Origin: JBFYTX01 sp963739515 | GTDB lineage: Bacteria > Chloroflexota > Dehalococcoidia > Dehalococcoidales > RBG-16-60-22 | DNA: 64,000 nt | NCBI GenBank assembly: GCA_963739515.1 | Contig: CAVUAO010000003.1 | Coordinates: forward strand, 248,001 to 312,000 | Direction: 5' to 3' | Part shown: piece by piece, positions 23,763 through 31,719 of the stretch | Layout of the letters: every line of letters begins with the position of its first letter | How positions within the stretch are numbered: the first letter of the stretch is position 1 | Position numbers and translations under genes: made by a program | The notes under the pieces: generated by a model | The model's database searches: none | Told to the model about the DNA's origin: nothing | What the model saw: only the letters and a program-made list of their open reading frames with translations

Positions 23763-24872
23763 CTATTGTTTCAATTTGAGTGCCGCCATGACCTTTTCCG
23801 GGGTGGCGGGGAGGTGATAAATCCGGGCGCCGCAGGCGTGATAGATGGCGTTGGTGACCGCCGGGGCGGTGGAGACCATCGTCATTTCGCCGATGCCGGT
23901 GGCGCCCAGCGTGCCCCGTAGGCGCGGCGTCTCGCGCTTGATAAACTCCACCTCGAAGGAGTTCTCGATGGTGGGGAATTTAAAGGTTATCCAGTCCTTG
24001 GTCTTGCCCAGGACGAACTCCTCCCGCAAAGCGTAGCCGATGCCCTGGTCCATGCCGCCTTCGAGCTGGCCTTCCAGGTTCTGCGGGTGGATAATGGGGC
24101 CGGCGTCCACGGCGGTGGTCATTTTCAGCACTTTAACATCGCCAGTTTCGGTGTCGACCTCGACTTCCGCCATCTGGATATTGTGCACCTGCGAATCGAA
24201 GGAGTCGGTCTGCCCGGTCTTGGGGTCGAGCCGGTCCGCCCCGGCGATTTGCTTGACGCCTTCGAAACGGATCGGCTTACCGGCTTTCTTGAGCCCCGCA
24301 TAGGTCTTGGAGCCGGCTTCTTTCATGGCTTTCGCCATTTTTTCCAGTCCGTTGACGAGGGCGCCGCCGCCCATATAGGTCTGCCGGCTGCCGGCGGAAG
24401 GACCCGCCCCGACGGTCTTAGCGGTATCGCGGGTATAGAGGCGTATTTTCTCCAGAGGCAGGCCGAGGACCTGCGCCGCCAGCTGAGAAAGCATGGAATC
24501 GTTGCCTTCACCCGGGTCGGCGATGGCGGCATAGATGGTGACCGTATCGTCGGGGTTAATCTCGACAAAGTTAGAAGCCTGGTCGCCGGCCTCGGCGATG
24601 CCGAAGGAGTGGCAGGCGATGCCGACGCCGCGCTTGATTTTGCCGCCCTTTTTATTGAACGCGGCGACGTCTTTTTTAGCCCGCTCGTAATGCGGCCGGA
24701 TATCGTCACAGAGCTCCGGGAAACTGGTCTGGTCGATGGGGGCGCCCGTGGAACGGGTCTGCCCCGGCTTCAAGGCATTCATCTTGCGGAACTCCAGCGG
24801 GTCTTTGCCCATCTTCTCCGCCAGCATGTCCATCAGCGATTCCAGGGCGAACATTACCTGGGGCGGGCCGGC
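23763..24872 (-). CDS. MOP-type aldehyde oxidoreductase, C-terminal fragment (after frameshift)
   Basis: The second piece of the molybdenum hydroxylase. Its true frame re-enters at the C-run 24872-24876 (reading RGAGPPQVMFALESLMD); a caller would begin at the ATG at 24854. It holds the GA-x-RGAG-PQ substrate/cofactor motif, the repeated cofactor contacts (GPSAGSRQTYMGGGAL) and the catalytic glutamate in GATGIGEMTMVSTAPAV. Joined to the upstream piece it gives about 884 residues, the size of Desulfovibrio MOP. As split here, an intact enzyme would need a frame correction. Confidence 0.85.
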   Translation of the reverse strand, partial: AGPPQVMFALESLMDMLAEKMGKDPLEFRKMNALKPGQTRSTGAPIDQTSFPELCDDIRPHYERAKKDVAAFNKKGGKIKRGVGIACHSFGIAEAGDQASNFVEINPDDTVTIYAAIADPGEGNDSMLSQLAAQVLGLPLEKIRLYTRDTAKTVGAGPSAGSRQTYMGGGALVNGLEKMAKAMKEAGSKTYAGLKKAGKPIRFEGVKQIAGADRLDPKTGQTDSFDSQVHNIQMAEVEVDTETGDVKVLKMTTAVDAGPIIHPQNLEGQLEGGMDQGIGYALREEFVLGKTKDWITFKFPTIENSFEVEFIKRETPRLRGTLGATGIGEMTMVSTAPAVTNAIYHACGARIYHLPATPEKVMAALKLKQ

Positions 24873-26416
24873 CCCCGCGCCGCGCCGCCGCTGCCGTTAT
24901 TGGTGTAAGCGAGCCTGGCCATGGCAGAGACGTTGGGGATATTATACGAGCCGTTCAACATGTGCAGGGCGCGCCCCGGCATGATGGGACCCAGCAGAAA
25001 ATAGGCGCCCTTGTTGAGCATAAAATCGTTGGCGTAAGCAACGATATTGCCTTTAGCATCAGCGGCGAGCTTCGTTTTCATCGAGAAGGGATGGCGTTTG
25101 GAAGTGATGAGCATAGATTCCGCCAGGGTGGGGATATAGCGGATGGGGCGCTTAAAGTGCATGGCGGCCGCGGCGGCGATGCCCTCTGAAGAAATCGAGG
25201 CTTTGATGCCGAACTGCCCGCCGGAGAAAGGTTCGATGTAACGGCATTTTTCCGCGCCGACCGCCTCTTTAATGATAGCGGCGTGAGCGTGAATCATAAT
25301 GCTCCGGCCGATGACCACCAGCTCGTCGCCATCGAGATAAGCCACGCAGGCCTCCGGCTCTAACGCCGCCTGGTGGTTCATCTGGGTGGAGAAATCACCC
25401 TCCACGCTGAACGCCGATGACTTGAACGCCTTATCGGCGTCTCCCTTAATCTGGGGCTGCTGGAAGCAGAGGTTGGGCGAATGCGGGTGAATCTGGACGG
25501 CGTCTTTAGCCAGCGATTCCTCCGGGGTCAACATGACTTTTAATTTTTCATAGGTCACCTTGACGGCGGCCGCGGCCGCCCTCGCCTGCTCCCTCGTTGC
25601 CGCGGCGACGATCGCCACGGGGTCGCCCAGCGTCCTGACCTTATCTTCGCACAACACCGGCTGGTCCGGGGCGATAACGCGGATGCGGTTGGTGCCTTTA
25701 ATGTCATCGGCCGTCATCACGCCGACGACGCCCGGCATCTTCTTGGCAGCGGAGGCATCGATAGACTTGATGATGGCGTGGTATTCGGTGCTGTGTACCG
25801 CGGCGATTTCCAGCATGTTGTCCATCTTGATATCGCCGCCAAACTTGGCGAGGCCGCAGGCTTTCAGCATGGCGGAGGGACGCGGATGTGATTCGCCAAT
25901 CATCTTTTTCTTGTTGAGTCCGGCGCGGACTTTCGCCGGCGTGGTCTCCTGACGCAGGAACTTACCCGCCAGCTTCACGGCATCGATGATTTTGACATAG
26001 CCGGTGCAGCGGCACAGATTGCGCGTCAGGGCCTTTTTAATGGCGGCTAAATCCGGGTCGGAGTTCTGGTCGAGGAGGGCTTTGGTCGCCATAATCATGC
26101 CCGGGGTGCAATAGCCGCACTGGATTGCCCCCGAGAGCACAAAGGCTTCCTGGACAAGGTGGGGATTATCCGGAGTACCCAGCCCCTCCACGGTGACGAC
26201 GTCCGCGCCGTCCAGGTCGGCCACTTTCTTTATACAGGAACGGACGGCCTTGCCATCGACGATGACCGTGCAGGCGCCGCACTGCGCTTTGCGGTCGCAG
26301 GACTGCTTGGTGCCGGTAAGCCCCAACTGCTCGCGCAGCAGGTCGAGCAGTACCAGGCCCGGGCCGGCGTCTATTTTTCTCTGGACACCGTTAACCGTTA
26401 AAGTAACATTTGGCAT
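24854..26416 (-). CDS. MOP-type aldehyde oxidoreductase, 2Fe-2S and first molybdenum domain
   Basis: 520 residues before a frameshift. A plant-type [2Fe-2S] domain (C40, C46, C49, C61) is followed by a helical [2Fe-2S] domain (C100, C103, C135, C137 in QCGYCTPG and NLCRCTGY), and then the first half of the molybdenum-binding subunit (GLAKFGGDIKMDN, SGGQFGIKASIS). The two Fe-S domains fused to the molybdenum domain without FAD is the architecture of MOP-type aldehyde oxidoreductases rather than three-subunit xanthine dehydrogenase. The start has AAAGGGGGT upstream. One extra base in the C-run 24872-24876 disrupts the frame within the conserved RGAG-PQ motif. XdhC and MocA genes follow. Confidence 0.87.
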   Translation of the reverse strand: MPNVTLTVNGVQRKIDAGPGLVLLDLLREQLGLTGTKQSCDRKAQCGACTVIVDGKAVRSCIKKVADLDGADVVTVEGLGTPDNPHLVQEAFVLSGAIQCGYCTPGMIMATKALLDQNSDPDLAAIKKALTRNLCRCTGYVKIIDAVKLAGKFLRQETTPAKVRAGLNKKKMIGESHPRPSAMLKACGLAKFGGDIKMDNMLEIAAVHSTEYHAIIKSIDASAAKKMPGVVGVMTADDIKGTNRIRVIAPDQPVLCEDKVRTLGDPVAIVAAATREQARAAAAAVKVTYEKLKVMLTPEESLAKDAVQIHPHSPNLCFQQPQIKGDADKAFKSSAFSVEGDFSTQMNHQAALEPEACVAYLDGDELVVIGRSIMIHAHAAIIKEAVGAEKCRYIEPFSGGQFGIKASISSEGIAAAAAMHFKRPIRYIPTLAESMLITSKRHPFSMKTKLAADAKGNIVAYANDFMLNKGAYFLLGPIMPGRALHMLNGSYNIPNVSAMARLAYTNNGSGGAARGPARPR

Positions 26417-26557
26417 TTATTTGACCCCCTTTCAGAATGTTTTCTATTGTATTAATGGAGATGATACATTTTCCATTAAAATATCATCTATATAGCAGTC
26501 TTGTCAACAGAATTTGTCTGCTATTGTTGATTTAGATCGTCTCTCCTATATTCCTCG

Positions 26558-26637
26558 TTAAAATCCATCCCCCTTTATCCCCCTTCCTTGCAAAGGAAGG
26601 GGGAGGAGATAGAAGAGGGGCTGACGCCCCTCTTAAA
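26558..26637. repeat. Dispersed palindromic intergenic element, copy 1
   Basis: Begins TTAAAATCC, contains the inverted repeat CCCCCTTCCTT/AAGGAAGGGGG around GC, then AAGAGGGGCTGACGCCCCTCTT, itself a hairpin, and ends TTAAAC. The same ordered modules recur at 52644-52750. It lies between the NifU-like gene and the hydroxylase gene. Confidence 0.8.
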
Positions 26638-26653
26638 CACCCCGAGCGCAAAA

Positions 26654-27055
26654 TTACAGATGGCTGAACTTGTAGCGCGTCAGTCCCCGGTACAGCAGCT
26701 CGATGATGCCGCGGGCTTTTTTCCGGAACTCTTCGCCGCCGCCCCCCAGCACCCGGACAAAGTCCTCCTCGGTGAGGGCTTCCGCCCCGGGAATCGACTT
26801 GCCTTTAACCAGGGAACAGAGTATTTCCACGACCACGTTGGCAGTGGGGTCGCAGGTGCAGAGATACCGGATGTCATCGATAATGCCAGCGCGGACGTTA
26901 ATGTAAACGTGGATATAAGCGTGGCCGACATGTGAGCAGATGCGTATCCTCTCGCCGACGGTGTCCAGAAATATCGAAGGGTTTTCCAGCTCACCGGTAT
27001 GCTCAAAGCCTTTCCGGCACATGTGGCGATAATATTTAACCACCAGCTCATCCAT
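26654..27055 (-). CDS. NifU-N/IscU-like Fe-S scaffold protein, divergent
   Basis: 133 residues, starting 12 bases after the desulfurase-like gene. It resembles the IscU/NifU N-terminal scaffold fold: a beta segment with a first cysteine (C40 in IRICSHVGHAYIHVYINVRAGIIDDIRYLC), second-site cysteines C66 and C68 before D69 (CTCDPTAN), and a helical tail (LVKGKSIPGAEALTEEDFVRVL). In canonical scaffolds a third cysteine lies near residue 105; here that region (FRKKARGIIELLYRG) has none. It may assemble or carry Fe-S clusters, or serve sulfur transfer to the molybdenum enzyme encoded next door. The family call is moderate. Confidence 0.65.
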   Translation of the reverse strand: MDELVVKYYRHMCRKGFEHTGELENPSIFLDTVGERIRICSHVGHAYIHVYINVRAGIIDDIRYLCTCDPTANVVVEILCSLVKGKSIPGAEALTEEDFVRVLGGGGEEFRKKARGIIELLYRGLTRYKFSHL

Positions 27056-27067
27056 CCGGCGATATCC

Positions 27068-28411
27068 TCACAGATAGCTGCGTTCTTCAAAAACAGCGTG
27101 CAGCGTGTCCAGGAAAACCCGGCACTCTGCCAGAGTGTTATAGAAATACAGCGAAACGCGGTAGGTCATCCGGTGTTCGGAAGGCAGCCTGGGTCGCAGC
27201 CACCCTTCGCCATATTGAAAGTTCAAATACGAGTGGACGCAGAAAACACCGTCCCTGATCATGATATTGTTCCGCTCGCTGAGCTCCTCGGCGATGCCCA
27301 TGGCGTTGGGGCGCCTGACCTCGAAGGTCAATATCCCGGCGCGCTGACCGGCGTCTTCGGGACCGAGCAGGCGGAACCAGCCCGTATTGCCGTACTTATC
27401 AAGGAGCTGCTCCGTGAGATACCGGTTTAGATAGTTCATGCGGCCGCTGATTTTCTGCATCCCGATTTCCTGCAGGTACTGCACCGCGGTCCCGGCGGCG
27501 ATCTGACCGGGGTAGTTTTGAATCCCCACCTCGAACCGTTCCGGCGGCTCCAAAAGGGAATAAGCCTCGTAAGTGGTATCCCCTACCGTGCCGCCGCCCA
27601 GCATACAAGGCTCGAGGGCTACTTCGCTCTCGTCTTTCTCGTGGAGGGCCTGGCCCAGAAACTCCTGTTTGCCATAAAGAATGCCCACGCCCCTCGGACC
27701 GCACATCTTGTGCAGCGAAAAAGCCAGGAAATCGACGTCCGGGTCCCGGACATCGATAGCCCGGTGGGCCGCCGTCTGGGCGGCGTCGAGCAGGACCTTC
27801 GCCCCGTGCTGATGCGCCAGCGCGATGATTTCCTTGACCGGAACGGTATAGCCGGTCAAGTTGGAGGTAAAAGCCAGGCTGACCAGGGCGACCCTCCGGC
27901 GGGCCAGCTTCTCCTTAAAATCGTCGAGGCTAAAGCCGCCTATCTCGTCCGAATCCACATGGTCGACTTTAATCAAGCCCTTGTTCTGGAGTCGCAGCCA
28001 GGGGAGCAGGTTGGAGTTATGCTCTTTATCGGTCAGGAGGACGGTATCGCCGCGCCGGAACTTAAAACCCAGAGCAACGATGTTGATGGCATGGCTCGTG
28101 TTCTGGGTAAAGACGATTTCCTTTTCCGATCCGGCGTTAAGGAAATCCTTGATGATGCGGCGGGAGCCCTTAAAGCCTTTTTCCTCATTCCCTTCAATAC
28201 GGTCGGTCACCTCTTCAGCGAACCAGTGGCGGCTCCGGGCGCCGCCGCAGCCGGGGAAACCAGTGTAATATTCATTCATCGCTTGAATGACCGGCTGCGG
28301 GACTAACGTCGTACAGGCGTTATCGAAATAGACCGGAGGCTTGCCGTTCCGGAGATTTTTCAGCGACGGGAAATCGGCGCGGATTTGCTCGACCCAGTTT
28401 TCGTCGACCAT
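27068..28411 (-). CDS. Class V aminotransferase, cysteine desulfurase (SufS/CsdA-like)
   Basis: 447 residues with a PLP fold type I core: FDNACTTLVPQPVIQAMNEYY, VFTQNTSHAINIVALG, DKEHNSNLLPW, VSLAFTSNLTGYTVPVKEII, LLDAAQTAAHRAIDV (PLP-contacting Asp and Gln), and the Schiff-base lysine in FSLHKMCGPRGVGILYG. A cysteine in RDGVFCVHSYLN occupies the SufS active-site region, so desulfurase activity is plausible. A NifU-like gene follows at once, and the molybdenum hydroxylase operon lies beyond, so the pair may supply sulfur for Fe-S clusters and possibly for the terminal sulfido ligand of molybdenum. The branch within the superfamily is not certain. Confidence 0.84.
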   Translation of the reverse strand: MVDENWVEQIRADFPSLKNLRNGKPPVYFDNACTTLVPQPVIQAMNEYYTGFPGCGGARSRHWFAEEVTDRIEGNEEKGFKGSRRIIKDFLNAGSEKEIVFTQNTSHAINIVALGFKFRRGDTVLLTDKEHNSNLLPWLRLQNKGLIKVDHVDSDEIGGFSLDDFKEKLARRRVALVSLAFTSNLTGYTVPVKEIIALAHQHGAKVLLDAAQTAAHRAIDVRDPDVDFLAFSLHKMCGPRGVGILYGKQEFLGQALHEKDESEVALEPCMLGGGTVGDTTYEAYSLLEPPERFEVGIQNYPGQIAAGTAVQYLQEIGMQKISGRMNYLNRYLTEQLLDKYGNTGWFRLLGPEDAGQRAGILTFEVRRPNAMGIAEELSERNNIMIRDGVFCVHSYLNFQYGEGWLRPRLPSEHRMTYRVSLYFYNTLAECRVFLDTLHAVFEERSYL

Positions 28412-28469
28412 CGTTCTAAATATATTATATCAATGCCGTTAATACAACTTATATTGACAAGGTCGGAGT

Positions 28470-28519
28470 TAAAGAAAGGCGGGGAAACAGGGCCGATGAT
28501 TTGCCCCGGTCTCCCCGCC
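28470..28519 (-). terminator. Intrinsic terminator downstream of the SDR gene
   Basis: GGCGGGGA (28478-28485) pairs with TCCCCGCC (28512-28519), with an inner GGGC/GCCC stem. On the minus strand it is followed by TTTCTTTAA. Confidence 0.8.
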
Positions 28520-28538
28520 CGGATAACCTGCCCTGACA

Positions 28539-29345
28539 CTACAGCCTGGCCGACTGCCCGCCGTCCTCCACGAAAACACTACCGGTAATATAGCTGGAGG
28601 CATCGGAAGCCAGCAACACCGCCAGTCCTTTCAGCTCGCTCGTTTCCGCGATGCGCCCCATCGGTATTTCATCGGCGCAGTATTTTGCTATCATTTTGTC
28701 CATGTCCGCCGCCGGGAGTTTAGGACCGGGATTATTGCGGCCGAGCTCCGATTTATGCATACCCGGGGCAATACAGTTGACGCGGATATTGTCTTTAGCG
28801 TATTCCATGGCCGCAATATTGGTGAGGAGAATGACGCCCGCCTTGGCGGCACCGTAGGCCGCCGGACCAACCTCGGGCACCTCCGCCCGCAAGCCGGCGA
28901 TGGAGGAAATATTGATGATGGAGCCTTTCTTGTTCTTGACCATCGCCCCCAGGACATATTTCAGGGCCAGGAAGGCGCCCCTGAGGTTCGTCTCGATGAC
29001 CGCGTCCCACTCCTCGGTGGGCGTTTCGTGGATGGGGTGCGGCGGCCGGGCGATGCCGGCGTTATTGAAAAAGATATCAATTTTGCCGAGCTGCCGGACG
29101 GCCTCATCGACCATGCGCTTGACTTCGTTTTCTTTGGTCACGTCGGCTTTGATGGCGACGGCGCGGTGCTTGTATTTACCCAGTATCTTTAACGTTTCCG
29201 CCAGCTTGGCTTCATCGCGGCCGACGCAGGCGACGTCGGCGCCGAATTCCGCCATCGCCTCGGCGAAAGTCCTCCCCAGGCCGCGGCTGGCCCCAGTGAT
29301 GAGCGCGACCTTACCCGAAAGGTCGAAAATTCCTTTATCAGCCAT
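28539..29345 (-). CDS. Short-chain dehydrogenase/reductase (SDR)
   Basis: 268 residues, classical SDR. Cofactor motif TGASRGLG, FNNAGIARP, catalytic serine in INISSIAGLR, Y-x3-K as AYGAAKAGV, and a C-terminal GSVFVEDGGQSARL. No clear NADP-specific arginine next to the glycine motif beyond GASRG is decisive, so the cofactor is open. It reduces a ketone or oxidises a secondary alcohol of unknown identity. It has its own terminator and is divergent from the MarR-ABC operon. Upstream AGGAGG lies near the start. Confidence 0.88.
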   Translation of the reverse strand: MADKGIFDLSGKVALITGASRGLGRTFAEAMAEFGADVACVGRDEAKLAETLKILGKYKHRAVAIKADVTKENEVKRMVDEAVRQLGKIDIFFNNAGIARPPHPIHETPTEEWDAVIETNLRGAFLALKYVLGAMVKNKKGSIINISSIAGLRAEVPEVGPAAYGAAKAGVILLTNIAAMEYAKDNIRVNCIAPGMHKSELGRNNPGPKLPAADMDKMIAKYCADEIPMGRIAETSELKGLAVLLASDASSYITGSVFVEDGGQSARL

Positions 29346-29448
29346 ATTAACCTCCTCTGATATTATTTACGCCTATTCTATCACTTTACGAGGTCCGGGG
29401 GATAACTCCAGCTATCTCAAGGTTCGTTGTTTTTGGGTATTGGTAATG

Positions 29449-29477
29449 TTGACATATTAGTGAATGTAGATTACAAT
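29449..29477 (+). promoter_or_regulatory. Promoter of the marR-ABC exporter operon
   Basis: TTGACA (29449-29454), 17-base spacer, TACAAT (29472-29477). A direct repeat ATATTAGTG at 29454-29462 and 29476-29484 (22-base period) overlaps both boxes. Confidence 0.88.
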
Positions 29478-29480
29478 ATT

Positions 29481-29495
29481 AGTGTAACATACACT
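29481..29495 (+). promoter_or_regulatory. Probable MarR operator
   Basis: A perfect inverted repeat AGTGTA-ACA-TACACT begins just after the -10 box and covers the expected transcription start, a typical autorepressor position. Confidence 0.68.
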
Positions 29496-29514
29496 ATGAA
29501 GGCAGGTATAAGTA

Positions 29515-29964
29515 ATGGAAAAATTGGAGCTGATTAAGGAGATTATCGATCTTCAGCGAAAGGTTGACCGGGCCCGGAGGCAATATGAGCTTGATGTCTG
29601 GATGGGCCTGCCCCTGACCATGGCCCAACTCAAAAGTCTGTTTTTCATCAGCAACCAGGGGGGCACTCACTCCGGGAAGCTGGCGCTGGCGCTCGGGGTT
29701 ACCCCTACCAACGTGACGGGCATCATCGACCGACTGGTAAAACAAGGCCTGGTCAGCCGCACCGAGGATGCGCAGGACCGCCGCGTGGCGTTACTGCAAG
29801 CTACAGTCAAAGGCGAAGAGCTGGTGGTAAAACTCCGGGAAAGAAGAAGGAGTTATTTGTCTGAAGTATTGGCGAATTTAAACCTGAATGAGCTGGCAAC
29901 ACTAGCTCAAGGACTGAAATTGTTAGCCGGAGCGGCGGGAGCGCGCGGGGGAGAAACCAGATGA
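29515..29964 (+). CDS. MarR-family transcriptional regulator
   Basis: 149 residues with the winged-helix core of MarR: MGLPLTMAQLKSLFFISNQGGTHSGKLALALGVTPTNVTGIIDRLVKQGLVSRTEDAQDRRVALLQAT, including the D-x-R-R wing motif, flanked by dimerisation helices at both ends. Such proteins repress efflux genes until a phenolic or toxic ligand binds. The promoter has a palindrome at the transcription start, suggesting autoregulation, and the stop codon overlaps the ABC ATPase start (ATGA), so the regulator and exporter are co-expressed. Confidence 0.92.
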   Translation: MEKLELIKEIIDLQRKVDRARRQYELDVWMGLPLTMAQLKSLFFISNQGGTHSGKLALALGVTPTNVTGIIDRLVKQGLVSRTEDAQDRRVALLQATVKGEELVVKLRERRRSYLSEVLANLNLNELATLAQGLKLLAGAAGARGGETR

Positions 29965-30947
29965 ACATGATTGAAGTTGACGGTCTGACCAAGCGGTTCG
30001 GGCAGTTCACCGCGGTGGACGGAATATCATTTCAAATAGATAAAGGTGAAATATTCGGACTGCTCGGCCCCAATGGCGCCGGCAAGACGACCACCATCCG
30101 CTGCCTGCTCACCCTCATCCCGATGACGTCCGGCAGCGCTAAAATCGCCGGTCTCGATGTCCTGAAGAAACCGCAGCAGGTGCGTGAGGTATCCGGGTAC
30201 GTTCCTCAGGATGTCTCGGTGGATGGCGACCTCACCGGCTACGAAAACATGCTTTTTTATGCCGAGCTCTTCCACGTCCCCCGGTCGGTGCGTAAACAAC
30301 GCATCCAGGAAGTTATCCGCTTCATGGAGCTTGCCGATAAAGCCAACGAACTGGCCAAGAACTATTCCGGGGGCATGATGCGGCGTCTGGAGATAGGCCA
30401 GGTGCTGGTCAATCGCCCCCGGGTGCTTTTTCTCGATGAGCCGAGCATCGGGCTCGACCCGGTGGCTAAGCGGATGGTCTGGGATTACACTTTCCGATTG
30501 CGAGACGAGTTTGACGCCACCATTCTCCTCACCACCCATGACATGAACGAGGCCGACCATCTCTGCGACCGTATTGCGATTATGAACGGGGGCAAAATCG
30601 TCGTTACCGGCCCCCCCGCCAAGCTCAAGACAGAACTGGGCGGCGACATCATCACCATAACCTCGGACAACTCCAATTGCCGCCAGGTATTGCAGAATCT
30701 GGGCTACCAGCTCCTGCCCCAGTCCGAGGATAGTGCCTGCGACCTGGTGGTTGATGACGGGGAAAGGAAGATACCCGAAATTATCGATAAACTTAAAAAC
30801 GGGGGTGTCAGTACGGCATCCGTCTCATTGAAGGTAGGCACGCTGGACGATGTCTTCCTCAAATACGCCGGCAAACGTATCGGCGAGGGAGACTTGAACT
30901 GGCAGACCACGCGAGCCGTCCGGAGAACGGCCAGGAGGCATGGGTAA
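29961..30947 (+). CDS. ABC-2 type exporter ATP-binding protein
   Basis: 328 residues: Walker A GPNGAGKTTT (about 36-45), Q-loop YVPQDVSVDGDLTG, signature NYSGGMMRRLEIGQ (first residue Y rather than the usual L), Walker B RVLFLDEPSIGLDP and switch His in TTHDMNEAD. A C-terminal regulatory domain of roughly 90 residues follows, as in DrrA/CcmA-like drug exporters. The start overlaps marR by four bases and the permease ATG follows its stop directly. Likely exports a hydrophobic compound under MarR control. Confidence 0.93.
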   Translation: MNMIEVDGLTKRFGQFTAVDGISFQIDKGEIFGLLGPNGAGKTTTIRCLLTLIPMTSGSAKIAGLDVLKKPQQVREVSGYVPQDVSVDGDLTGYENMLFYAELFHVPRSVRKQRIQEVIRFMELADKANELAKNYSGGMMRRLEIGQVLVNRPRVLFLDEPSIGLDPVAKRMVWDYTFRLRDEFDATILLTTHDMNEADHLCDRIAIMNGGKIVVTGPPAKLKTELGGDIITITSDNSNCRQVLQNLGYQLLPQSEDSACDLVVDDGERKIPEIIDKLKNGGVSTASVSLKVGTLDDVFLKYAGKRIGEGDLNWQTTRAVRRTARRHG

Positions 30948-31451
30948 ATGAGCGTAGTCCGATTATTCACCGATATTTTCACCATCACCGAGTTCGAGTT
31001 GAGGAAGATATGGCACGATTCATCACAGGTATTCATCCGGGCGATACAGCCGATCCTGTGGCTGCTCGTCTTTGGTGAGGTCATGTCCAAGGTGCGTGTA
31101 ATATCCACCGGAAACTATAGTTACATTCAATTCCTCACACCGGGCGTTCTAGCACAGTCAGTCATCTTCGTCGCCATTTTCTATGGGTTTAACATGGTCA
31201 TGGACCGGGACATGGGCCTTTTGCACAAACTCCTGTCCACTCCTATTCCGCGTTATAGCATCGTTCTTGGTAAAACTCTCTCCGCCGGGGTACGGTCAGT
31301 CATTCAGGCGATGGTGATATTTCTCCTGGCGATAATCATCCGCGTCCATCTGATATTGACTCCAGTTAGTATCATTGGGGACGCTCATCATTATTATTCT
31401 CACCGGCATGTGCTTCTCCGGTCTGTCAATCTTCCTGGCTTCATTTTTTAA
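30948..31451 (+). CDS. ABC-2 exporter permease, N-terminal fragment (before frameshift)
   Basis: Begins directly after the ATPase stop. The protein shows the ABC-2 membrane fold start (ITEFELRKIWHDSSQVFIRAIQPILWLLVFGEVM), the conserved FLTPGVLAQSVIFVAIFYG and the D-R-D-M-G-L-LHKLLSTPI loop, then a helix FLLAIIIRVHL. At the G-run 31377-31380 the frame breaks; the last 25 residues are out-of-frame. Deleting one G restores a full-length permease ending at 31719, about 256 residues. Confidence 0.85.
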   Translation: MSVVRLFTDIFTITEFELRKIWHDSSQVFIRAIQPILWLLVFGEVMSKVRVISTGNYSYIQFLTPGVLAQSVIFVAIFYGFNMVMDRDMGLLHKLLSTPIPRYSIVLGKTLSAGVRSVIQAMVIFLLAIIIRVHLILTPVSIIGDAHHYYSHRHVLLRSVNLPGFIF

Positions 31452-31719
31452 GACCCGGGAGCGTATTATGGGCATCGGCCAGGCTATTATGATGCCCCTA
31501 TTCTTTGCCTCAAGCGCCATCTACCCGATTGATCTCATGCCCACCTGGCTGAAAGTGATCGCCCAGGTCAACCCCCTCAGCTATATCGTCGAGGCACTGC
31601 GGGCAATGCTGGTCACTGCGGACTACCACCGGATCGCCATGGACTTCGGTGTCACATTCCTGGCGACCGCGGTGTTGGTCTCGCTGGCTTCCACGTCTTT
31701 CAGCCGCATCATCAGGTAG
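31375..31719 (+). CDS. ABC-2 exporter permease, C-terminal fragment (after frameshift)
   Basis: The continuation of the permease in the +1 frame: GTLIIIILTGMCFSGLSIFLASFFKTRERIMGIGQAIMMPLFFASSAIYP, then LKVIAQVNPLSYIVEALRAML, the typical ABC-2 C-terminal core with the NPL motif, and a last membrane helix. It has no ribosome-binding site of its own. The stop overlaps the corrected end of the convergent deacetylase-like gene by 8 bases. Confidence 0.8.
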   Translation: MGTLIIIILTGMCFSGLSIFLASFFKTRERIMGIGQAIMMPLFFASSAIYPIDLMPTWLKVIAQVNPLSYIVEALRAMLVTADYHRIAMDFGVTFLATAVLVSLASTSFSRIIR

